NCBI GenBank assembly: GCA_002381185.1
Contig: DFOA01000032.1
Span: forward strand, 1-57,315
Length of the DNA stretch: 57,315 bases
Source: Firmicutes bacterium UBA3553
GTDB lineage: Bacteria > Bacillota > Clostridia > Tissierellales > Sedimentibacteraceae
Direction: 5' to 3'
Each line of letters starts with the position of its first letter. Within the stretch, counting starts at the first letter, position 1. The notes below the pieces were generated by a model that saw nothing but the letters and a program-made list of their open reading frames with translations, was not told the origin of the DNA and did not search any database. Positions 18,679 through 25,741 of this stretch are shown piece by piece. Made by a program: the position numbers and the translations under genes.

Positions 18679-18712
18679 AAAAAAAGACTCTAAGATAATC
18701 CTAAAGTCTTTT
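18679..18712 (-). terminator. Terminator of the uracil permease gene
   Basis: AAAAGACT/AGTCTTTT stem followed on the minus strand by a run of T, 16 nt after the permease stop. Confidence 0.85.
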
Positions 18713-18727
18713 GAATTGATATTTATT

Positions 18728-20086
18728 TTACTGATTGTTTCCAATTGAAAGCATCAGGTTCAGAAGTATTCCTACGACAGCAGCTGTTGCAATTGCAGGT
18801 ATCTCTATTCCGAACATAGGAATCATTCCTCCGGGGAATCCGAAGCTGCCGCCAAGTCCTACAATCAATATTACTGCAATTGTTGCCAGGTTTTTTGAAT
18901 TAAACATATCTACCTTTTTATCCATCATTATTGTAATACCTTGAGCTGCAATCACACCGAACAAGTAAATCGACAACCCTCCGATGACGCATGTAGGAAT
19001 TGAATAAATTATGTTAATCAGAGGAGTGAAGCAGGAAATTATCATTGTTAATATTGCTGCCAGCATAAGAACATGTATGGAAAAGTTTTTAGAAATAGCC
19101 ATTGCACTTATGTTTTCACCGTAGTTTGTTCCTGCAGGGCCTCCTATAAATCCTGATATAATATCTCCTATACCGTCACCAATTAAGTTAAGACCCAATT
19201 TGTTTTCTAAATCATATTTCTTCATAACTCCCTTTTTTCTAGCCAAATCATTTACATAGATATCTAATTGATACACATGTGCAGTAGATTCCGGAATTGT
19301 AGCTATGGCTATTGGCATTATTGCCACGACAGCTGTAAGTGAAGGCTTGGGAAATGTAAAGATAGGAAGATTTAACACGCTTGCAGATTGGACTGTGTCA
19401 AATGTTATGAATGGAATTCCTGTAACACTTCCTATTATTACCGCAGCTATGTATCCTGTCATTAAACCAAACAATATGGGAAGCTGGCTTAATCTTCCTT
19501 TTAAGTACACTGAATATAAAATTGTGGAAATCAATGTTATTATTGCAATTATCCAAGCCATCCCTCCTGCTGTTTGTGCCTGCATTTCAGCAACTCCAGC
19601 AGGAATTGCCGCTGCATTAGTCATTGCATTAGCTGCAAGGGATAATCCTATTATTATTGCTATGCTTCCTGTTACTGTCGGAGGCAGAACCTTGTCAATA
19701 GTCTCTTTTCCTGAACGTTTTATAATAAATCCTGCAATTATTGAAACAAAACCTGACATGATAATACCGAACTGGGCAATCGAAATTTTATCGTTAAGGG
19801 AATACCCGACAAATGCTTCTGCGCTCATTATTGAGGCTATTGCCGATATATATGAAAAGCTGGAACCGTAATAAAGCGGAATTTGTCTTCCTGTTACTAA
19901 AATGAATCCCAGAGTTGCCAACCCACTGGCAAAGATTGTAGTTGATACGTGAAAACCTGTAATAAGTGCAACCAATACTGTTGCAGGGAACATTACCACT
20001 ATTTGCTGTAATGCGAAAAATATAAGTCCTATAATTGGCGGACGTTCATCTGGCAAATAACCAAACACTTCATTTTTTGTAGACAT
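18728..20086 (-). CDS. uraA: Uracil/xanthine permease, NCS2 family (UraA-like)
   Basis: About 452 aa, 12-14 membrane segments in the NCS2 arrangement. N-terminal YLPDERPPIIGLIFFALQQI is typical of uracil permeases (P-x-x-x-x-x-x-ALQ). FGGPAGTNYGEN-like sequence GGPAGTNYGENISA and AIATIPESTAHV, the latter with the substrate-binding Glu region of TM8, are present. It imports uracil, less likely xanthine, with H+ or Na+. The ATG at 20086 is chosen because GGAGG sits 5 nt upstream; an ATG 12 nt earlier overlaps that SD. Expression is probably controlled by the leader at 20087-20279. Confidence 0.9.
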   Translation of the reverse strand: MSTKNEVFGYLPDERPPIIGLIFFALQQIVVMFPATVLVALITGFHVSTTIFASGLATLGFILVTGRQIPLYYGSSFSYISAIASIMSAEAFVGYSLNDKISIAQFGIIMSGFVSIIAGFIIKRSGKETIDKVLPPTVTGSIAIIIGLSLAANAMTNAAAIPAGVAEMQAQTAGGMAWIIAIITLISTILYSVYLKGRLSQLPILFGLMTGYIAAVIIGSVTGIPFITFDTVQSASVLNLPIFTFPKPSLTAVVAIMPIAIATIPESTAHVYQLDIYVNDLARKKGVMKKYDLENKLGLNLIGDGIGDIISGFIGGPAGTNYGENISAMAISKNFSIHVLMLAAILTMIISCFTPLINIIYSIPTCVIGGLSIYLFGVIAAQGITIMMDKKVDMFNSKNLATIAVILIVGLGGSFGFPGGMIPMFGIEIPAIATAAVVGILLNLMLSIGNNQ

Positions 20087-20279
20087 AAATACCTCCATAT
20101 ATTTGTTATTAGTGCATTAGCAGGCTCTGACACCAATTTGTCAGCTGCTTGTCGCTGGCACAAATCAGTATAGCACTGCATAAAAAAATCCTGGACCGAC
20201 CGTCAGGATTATTATACACATAAAAAACAGAGATATTCACATCTTGACGGCATCACGGTACCGAGTTAAAGATTAATTT
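20087..20279 (-). promoter_or_regulatory. uraA leader with terminator/antiterminator and a second long hairpin
   Basis: The minus-strand leader contains a terminator (20182-20210: ATCCTG/CAGGAT stem plus seven T). Upstream, the segment complementary to 20245-20250 (CCGTCA) can pair with TGACGG (20200-20205) in the terminator's 5' arm, a mutually exclusive fold. Downstream, a long imperfect hairpin (about 20112-20182, ending in GTGC/GCAC and including GATTTGT/ACAAATT) lies before the SD. No clear PyrR-binding loop or purine-riboswitch core was found, so the ligand is unknown. Confidence 0.55.
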
Positions 20280-20285
20280 TTATTT

Positions 20286-20314
20286 ACTATAGCATATACG
20301 AACTTTTATGTCAA
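20286..20314 (-). promoter_or_regulatory. Sigma-A promoter of uraA
   Basis: Minus strand TTGACA (20309-20314), a 17-bp spacer, TATAGT (20286-20291). The -35 box is a perfect consensus match. The leader RNA starts near 20279. Confidence 0.85.
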
Positions 20315-20421
20315 TAACATATTTTTACAATTTTTCATTTTTAAATTTTGATTTTTGTATAAACGATTTGTCCTTTATCAATACTAATAAAAAATCATTT
20401 TATATGAAAGGAAGGTTTATA

Positions 20422-20583
20422 ATGAATAATAATAAAAACAGAATGAGGGACAGAGAAAAAAGCAATGCAGAACTCAGAAAAATAGATCCCAAAAATAATG
20501 CTGATATTGGAATTATAGATGGTCAAATAATTGGTGTACATGAATCAAAACACGAAAAAAGCAGAAAAAGTCTAAAAAATTAA
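20422..20583 (+). CDS. Small hypothetical basic protein
   Basis: 53 aa, very polar (MNNNKNRMRDREKSNAELRK, then NNADIGIIDGQIIGVHESKH and a Lys/Ser-rich tail). I do not recognise a family. The ATG at 20422 is preceded by AAAGGAAGG and the frame ends just before a strong terminator, both of which support a real gene. Upstream in-frame ATGs lack an SD. Small basic proteins of this type are often spore or nucleic-acid associated, but nothing in the sequence proves that. Confidence 0.6.
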   Translation: MNNNKNRMRDREKSNAELRKIDPKNNADIGIIDGQIIGVHESKHEKSRKSLKN

Positions 20584-20602
20584 AATATAATCAGGCATGA
20601 TT

Positions 20603-20642
20603 AAAAAGCTGTACTCATTAATAAAAATGAATACAGCTTTTA
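20603..20642. terminator. Bidirectional terminator
   Basis: AAAAAGCTGTA and its near-perfect complement TACAGCTTTTT around an A-rich loop, between two convergent genes. Confidence 0.85.
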
Positions 20643-21227
20643 TTATTTATAATACAAAATATCTTTTATCATTTCCGGCCTGATTTCCCATATGTTTGCT
20701 TGAACTCTGAATATATCCCATTTATCTATTTCAAAAATTCTATGCCAACTGTCCATGACTTTTTTTCTTTCGGCGGGATAAAAATGTGCCGTTTTTTCGT
20801 TTATAAAAGAAAAAGAATTATCAAATCCTTTAGATTCCAGATCCTTGGCATATTCTGCGGCATCTCTTTCATCTTTAGGTATGTAGTGATGATTTAAAAC
20901 ATAATCCCACTTCATTCCATCAAAATAAATAATCTCCGATTTATCAACCTCAAGTACATATACAACCTCGTCAACAGTAGGTCTTAGCATATTTTCTTCG
21001 CTTATAGAGCACCACACTGGAAACTCAACCTCCTTCGGTTTTGATACCTTTTTTGCTGCAGCATCAACAAACCATTTGTACAAATAAACAACATAATCTG
21101 TAATTTCATCAAACTTTTCTTCCAGATGTTTTCTTTTTATTCTTATCACATTGTTATTTTGCAGCTCCTCCAAACTTTTTTTATGCTGCCTGGTCCATAA
21201 AGTCACTTTATCCGATATACTTTCCAT
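20643..21227 (-). CDS. DUF3841-like hypothetical protein
   Basis: 194 aa soluble protein beginning MESISDKVTLWTRQHKKSLE with FPVWCSISEENMLRP in the middle and DYVLNHHYIPKDERD. The pattern (LWT-x-Q near the N-terminus, a later (Y/F)P-(I/V)-W and a hydrophobic VVYVLEV strand) is what I associate with DUF3841, a Firmicute family of unknown function. GGAGG lies 4 nt before the ATG. Family assignment is from pattern memory. Confidence 0.6.
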   Translation of the reverse strand: MESISDKVTLWTRQHKKSLEELQNNNVIRIKRKHLEEKFDEITDYVVYLYKWFVDAAAKKVSKPKEVEFPVWCSISEENMLRPTVDEVVYVLEVDKSEIIYFDGMKWDYVLNHHYIPKDERDAAEYAKDLESKGFDNSFSFINEKTAHFYPAERKKVMDSWHRIFEIDKWDIFRVQANIWEIRPEMIKDILYYK

Positions 21228-21356
21228 AAAACCTCCGAAAACGTTTTTTATTTATTATATCATAAACAGCTATTTTATTTAATATATTTAATATTATATG
21301 AATAATTAATTTCAAAGAGTATTCTTTTTTCCATTGTTTAAGGGGGGAAATATTTG

Positions 21357-23018
21357 ATGGCTGTCAATTTGTTTTACAATCCGACTACTGAGCAGCGTCA
21401 TGAACTGCTTTATGAGTCTTTAAACCGTTCCGGAAGGGCTGATGATTACCAAAATGTTGTGGAATTATTAAGTCCTCCGCCTGATATTTTTGAATTTGCA
21501 GCTCCAATGTCTTTACGAAATTTAAATATAGGAATCATAGGAGGAGGTCTTGCAGGACTTTCTGCCGCATATGAATTGAGAAAACTTGGGGCAAGCATAA
21601 CTGTTTTTGACGCAGAAAGTACAAGAATAGGAGGAAGAGTTTACACTCAATATTTTGGCAACTCAAAACTATACTTCGGTGAATTTGGTCCTATGAGAAT
21701 TCCTGTCTCCCATGAAACAACGTGGCACTACATAAATTTGTTCAATTTGAATACAGAATCTCTGTCATCTGCTGATTCCAATAATTTTATTTTCGCAAAC
21801 AATGTAAGAATAAGACGTGACAGAACCGGAAAAAGCATAGAAGAAAATCTCTATCCTCTCTACAGTCTGACAGAATCAGAAAGGAACACACCCTGGAATG
21901 AATTGGTGGACTATGCAAATGAAACAATGTTAAACAGCCTTAACACTGAACAGCGCTCTGAAATACTAAAAATTCTGCCGCAATATTCATACGAATATGC
22001 TTCAATAACTCAGCTAAGCAACCGTCAGGTTTATGAAATGCTTGGTCTAAGTCAAGGCTTCATTAATTTGTTTTCCGCAGTCGATCCGTTTGGCGGTGTG
22101 GCCCTCAACACAGGCCATGATGAAACCATGAGCGGAAGTTATTCCCAGGATTTTTTAAACACTTACAGGGTTTCAGGCGGTATGGTTAATTTGCCTTTAG
22201 CCTTTATAAATTCCATGGTTAACAACACTCCTCAGGAATTAAGCAATCTTTCAGGACAATTAGGTACAGTTAATATAAGATTAGGCTATATAGTAACCGG
22301 TCTTTCTCAATCATCAAACAATTATGTAAATGTACAATATACTAATCCATATGGAAATGAGATTACTGAATCATTTGATCTGATCATATGCACAATTCCC
22401 TATTCCACATTACGGGATATAAGTTTATACCCTTATTTCAGTGACACTAAAATGCAGGCTATCAAAGAATTAAATTATGCAGATGCACAAAAAACCTTAT
22501 TTTTTATCAACAAACGGTTTTGGGAGGAAAACACCCCTTACGGTAATATTAACGGCGGAATTTCATTTACGGATTTAATAATTCAGTCCGTAGTCTATCC
22601 TCCGGATCACATAAGCTGCGAAAACAGAAGATGCGACTACAATGAGCCTGGAGTATTGATTGCATCATACAATTTAGGTATGGATTCTATAAGGTTAAGT
22701 AATCAAAATGAATACAGGCGTTTCGAAAATATAAAACGCGATTTAGAAAAAGTACACGGAACACCGCCTGGATACCTGGATACCTTGATTGAAAGCAGCA
22801 AGACTGTATTTTGGAATAACGAGCAATGGTCCAGAGGCGGCCTTACACTGCAATATCCAGGACAAAAAGTGAATTTTGCTTATAACATGCTTCTTCCTGA
22901 ATATAAGGACAGAGTTTTTTTTGCCGGTGAGCATGTTTCAACAAAGCCGGGCTGGATGCAAGGCTCACTTCAAACAGGAAAATGGGTAGCCAATCAAATT
23001 GCCTTATTTGCCCATTAA
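21357..23018 (+). CDS. Flavin-containing amine oxidoreductase (monoamine/L-amino-acid oxidase family)
   Basis: About 553 aa. After roughly 55 residues of unusual N-terminal extension comes the FAD-binding Rossmann motif IGIIGGGLAGLSAAYEL (GxGxxG), then the acidic end of strand 2 (TVFDAE) and the GGRVYT motif. The C-terminus carries RVFFAGEHVSTKPGWMQGSL, the FAD isoalloxazine-side motif of monoamine oxidase, L-amino-acid oxidase and tryptophan 2-monooxygenase enzymes. It would oxidise an amine or amino acid and needs an electron acceptor; the substrate is unknown. ATG at 21357 (a TTG at 21354 is possible) after AGGGGGG. Confidence 0.87.
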   Translation: MAVNLFYNPTTEQRHELLYESLNRSGRADDYQNVVELLSPPPDIFEFAAPMSLRNLNIGIIGGGLAGLSAAYELRKLGASITVFDAESTRIGGRVYTQYFGNSKLYFGEFGPMRIPVSHETTWHYINLFNLNTESLSSADSNNFIFANNVRIRRDRTGKSIEENLYPLYSLTESERNTPWNELVDYANETMLNSLNTEQRSEILKILPQYSYEYASITQLSNRQVYEMLGLSQGFINLFSAVDPFGGVALNTGHDETMSGSYSQDFLNTYRVSGGMVNLPLAFINSMVNNTPQELSNLSGQLGTVNIRLGYIVTGLSQSSNNYVNVQYTNPYGNEITESFDLIICTIPYSTLRDISLYPYFSDTKMQAIKELNYADAQKTLFFINKRFWEENTPYGNINGGISFTDLIIQSVVYPPDHISCENRRCDYNEPGVLIASYNLGMDSIRLSNQNEYRRFENIKRDLEKVHGTPPGYLDTLIESSKTVFWNNEQWSRGGLTLQYPGQKVNFAYNMLLPEYKDRVFFAGEHVSTKPGWMQGSLQTGKWVANQIALFAH

Positions 23019-23070
23019 AATTTAAGTCAAGCAAAGCTGATTGATTCAGCAAATAGTTAATATAGGAGAT

Positions 23071-23121
23071 CCAATTACAGAAATCTCCAGCAAAAACACG
23101 GTAGTTTCTTTCTGTAATTGG
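23071..23121. terminator. 13-bp perfect inverted repeat, probable terminator
   Basis: CCAATTACAGAAA (23071-23083) and its exact complement (23109-23121) enclose a 25-nt loop, followed on the plus strand by TTCTTTACTT. It probably ends the flavin oxidase transcript, though the loop is longer than usual. Confidence 0.55.
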
Positions 23122-23181
23122 TTCTTTACTTGGTAATTCTGTTTATCTTTATGCCTGATTGATATTAGGATAATTAAATAA

Positions 23182-23616
23182 CTATTCCTTCTCAGTATTA
23201 ATAAAGTAAAACCATCCAATTCCTTCTTCTTCAAATGATTTTAGCTTAATATTATTTTTTTGTAAATGTTCTGCATAGTTTTTTGCTTCTGTCAAATATT
23301 TGTTATATTCATCTTTAAGATTTGTAACAGATATTTCTTCCTTACAGCATAATGAGTCAATAAACTTTGTGCTCTCCTCAATGCCAAATCTTTCAATTAT
23401 GCTGTATTTTTTGTTGTTTGATTTGTGCTTCCACTTGCCGGATTTTAAATTCATCACATAATCATTGAGAAACAAATATCCATAATCCGCAACAAACTCT
23501 ACCGCATCACATATAAAATCCACTTCATCCATGTCCATGGCATAATGAATATTAAATCTAAGCCATCCGGGTCTTACTGATGATAACCCTTCCTTAATGA
23601 AATATCTGTATATCAT
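23182..23616 (-). CDS. C-terminal part of class-V aminotransferase, after an in-frame stop
   Basis: 144 codons that begin (ATG) immediately after the TAA ending the gene at 23617, in the same frame. The sequence VRPGWLRFNIHYAMDMDEVD followed by FICDAVEFVADYGYLF is the small-domain continuation normally fused to the N-terminal portion in this family. No SD precedes its ATG, so independent initiation is doubtful, although termination-reinitiation across TAA-ATG is possible. Treated as the second half of an interrupted gene (see the finding at 23182-24900). Confidence 0.7.
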   Translation of the reverse strand: MIYRYFIKEGLSSVRPGWLRFNIHYAMDMDEVDFICDAVEFVADYGYLFLNDYVMNLKSGKWKHKSNNKKYSIIERFGIEESTKFIDSLCCKEEISVTNLKDEYNKYLTEAKNYAEHLQKNNIKLKSFEEEGIGWFYFINTEKE

Positions 23617-24900
23617 TTAATTTTCACGGCTGATTTCCAGCAGTCTGTGACCATACGGGGCTGCACAGGCACAGCCGGCTCTTGTTTGAATACCAAACAA
23701 ATCATTGATTAATTTAGCCGCAAACCTTGGATGAATATATTTTTCCTCATGTTTAAGTTTAATTGAAAATATCGGAAGCCTGTCATCGGTATTCTGTGGT
23801 CCTAGAATTTCTATATTGTTATTTCCGCTGAGTCTTTCAAATACTTTTTTTGTATAATATATCTCTTGCTTTTTAATGTTATCCAACCCTATATAATCTT
23901 TAAGCTCAATGGCTAATGCAGACTTTAAAATTTGATTAATTCCCGGAGTGCCCGCCATTTCTCTCTCTTCCACATTATTTATGTAATCGTAGGCATACGG
24001 ACTCACATATGTAACCGTTCCTCCTCCTGCTACTGTCGGAGGAATTGAACTGTCATATATTCTCTTATTTATAACAAGTATGCCTGATGATCCGGGTCCG
24101 CCTATAAATTTGTGAGGAGCTATGTAGACTGCATCAAAATATTCCTTGCTGCTTTTATTCATATCAATATCCACATATGGAGCACATGCTGCAAAGTCAA
24201 AGCAGGCATAAGCATTATGCTCGTGAAGTATTGCCGCAACCTTATAAACAGGGGTAATAATTCCCGTAACATTGGACGCTGCCGAAAAAGAACCGATTTT
24301 TAACCTTTGTTCATATTTTTTGTCTGATAACTTATATTTTAATTCTTCTAAATTTATCGCACCATCTTCGTCAAGCCCGATTTCCACAACCTCAGCTAAC
24401 CCCTCTTTCCAAATGAGAATGTTTGAGTGATGCTCATACGGTCCTATGAACACAACAGGCAGATTCTCTATATGCTCTCCCGATTCATCATATATTTTAT
24501 CTGTGCCAATTTTATGATGGTTCCCTGATATGCTTTCTATTCTTTTTCTTGCAGCCGGCGGTATGTATATACCAAGAATTTTTGCTAAGCATTCAATTGC
24601 TCCGGTCGCTCCCGTACCCGACGGTATCACATAACAGTTTTCACCTGCATTAAGATGACTTTTAATTATATTTTCAGATTTTTGCAAAATATTAGTCATA
24701 ACTTCTCCGCTCATATCGTCTTCAGTATGTGTATTACCATAGCATTTTTGAATATCAAGCAAATACTTCTCTATAAAATCAAGAGATTTTCCAGATGCGG
24801 TAAAATCAGCATAGGTTAATATTCTTTCACCGTATGGCGTTTGAAATTTGTAATTCCTACCAGACATTTCATTTCGCAATGTTTCAAAGGATATATTCAT
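23617..24900 (-). CDS. Class-V aminotransferase / selenocysteine lyase-like PLP enzyme (N-terminal 427 aa)
   Basis: PLP-dependent fold type I protein of the cysteine desulfurase superfamily. SGTGATGAIE (phosphate-binding loop), FDFAACAPYVDID and APHKFIGGPGSSG with the PLP lysine at K264 are visible. TRAGCACAAPYGHRLL holds the cysteine expected for sulfur or selenium transfer. It ends in SREN then TAA, directly followed in frame by the rest of the fold. ATG start with AAGGA upstream. The substrate (Cys, Sec or other) is not determined. Confidence 0.8.
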   Translation of the reverse strand: MNISFETLRNEMSGRNYKFQTPYGERILTYADFTASGKSLDFIEKYLLDIQKCYGNTHTEDDMSGEVMTNILQKSENIIKSHLNAGENCYVIPSGTGATGAIECLAKILGIYIPPAARKRIESISGNHHKIGTDKIYDESGEHIENLPVVFIGPYEHHSNILIWKEGLAEVVEIGLDEDGAINLEELKYKLSDKKYEQRLKIGSFSAASNVTGIITPVYKVAAILHEHNAYACFDFAACAPYVDIDMNKSSKEYFDAVYIAPHKFIGGPGSSGILVINKRIYDSSIPPTVAGGGTVTYVSPYAYDYINNVEEREMAGTPGINQILKSALAIELKDYIGLDNIKKQEIYYTKKVFERLSGNNNIEILGPQNTDDRLPIFSIKLKHEEKYIHPRFAAKLINDLFGIQTRAGCACAAPYGHRLLEISREN

Positions 24901-24970
24901 AGGATAGTCCTTTCTTATTGTTTTTATAAAAACATTAATATGATTTGCTTAGTTCTAAATTATATGCATA

Positions 24971-24999
24971 CAAAAAACAGCCCATATTCTGAGCTGTTG
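24971..24999 (-). terminator. Terminator of the FMN-binding protein gene
   Basis: AACAGC/GCTGTT hairpin with a T-run on the minus strand, about 20 nt after the stop of the gene at 25021. Confidence 0.75.
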
Positions 25000-25020
25000 T
25001 AATTATTGTAGTTATCCTAA

Positions 25021-25638
25021 TTATTTGGCTGATTCCAATGCACTGTTAACTGCTTCTTTTATCGCTTTGCTAGTGATAGTTGCTCCTGCGATAGCATCAA
25101 CTTCAGTTGAATTAGCTTCAACTATTTTTGCAGGAAGCTGTTCAATTGCGTTAGAACCTATCCCTTGAGTTTCATTTGATCCTGTTGCCTCAACATTTAC
25201 AATCTTATCTCCGTCCATAGTAACAGTTACTGATACCTCTCCGCCAAAGCCTTCAGCAGTTCCTGTCAATGATGCTCCACCTGCTGCAGAGTTGCTTGCT
25301 AATGCATTATTTACTGCCTCAATTATAGCGTTGCTTGTAACTGTAGCACCTGAGATAACTTCAACGTCAGTTGAATTAGCTTCAACTATTTTTGCAGGAA
25401 GCTGTTCAATAGCGTTAGAACCTATTCCTTGAGTCTCACTTGATCCTGTTGCTACAACATCGGCAATTTTGCTTCCGTCCATTGTAACAGTAACTGATAC
25501 TTCGCCGCCAAATCCATTAGCAGTTCCTGTTAATGATGCTCCGGCTACTGCTTCAGTTCCTCCCAACATTCCGTTTCCTACAGCTAATATTGCATATGAC
25601 AATACTAATACTACTACAACAAATAATCCTTTTTTCAT
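25021..25638 (-). CDS. Membrane-anchored protein with two tandem covalent-FMN domains
   Basis: 205 aa. Residues 1-27 are a signal or membrane anchor; two almost identical FMN-binding domains follow (about 33-115 and 121-203). Each ends in the flavinylation motif (SGATVTS with Thr99; AGATITS with Thr187), where the transferase ApbE attaches FMN by a phosphoester. Such domains carry electrons on the outer face of the membrane, as in RnfG, NqrC and extracellular flavin electron-transfer systems. No ApbE or partner dehydrogenase lies nearby. AGGAGG precedes the ATG. Confidence 0.9.
   Translation of the reverse strand: MKKGLFVVVVLVLSYAILAVGNGMLGGTEAVAGASLTGTANGFGGEVSVTVTMDGSKIADVVATGSSETQGIGSNAIEQLPAKIVEANSTDVEVISGATVTSNAIIEAVNNALASNSAAGGASLTGTAEGFGGEVSVTVTMDGDKIVNVEATGSNETQGIGSNAIEQLPAKIVEANSTEVDAIAGATITSKAIKEAVNSALESAK
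25030..25542 (-). repeat. Internal tandem duplication of an FMN-domain unit
   Basis: Two units of about 250 bp (25542-25294 and 25278-25030), offset by 264 bp, are very similar in DNA as well as in protein, for example the GCTTCAACTATTTTTGCAGG block occurs in both. This indicates a recent in-frame duplication or gene conversion. Confidence 0.85.
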
Positions 25639-25741
25639 TTCTTCCTCCTATATTTTTATCAAACAAATCATATTATAACAGTTTTTATTTTGATTGTAAA
25701 TAATCTAATGCAAGCAAATATTACCGAAAAACTGATTATAG

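Noticed and set aside
20087..20279. Classical PyrR attenuator or purine riboswitch before uraA
   Set aside because: No PyrR-binding loop consensus and no purine aptamer core was found, although a terminator with a competing fold exists.
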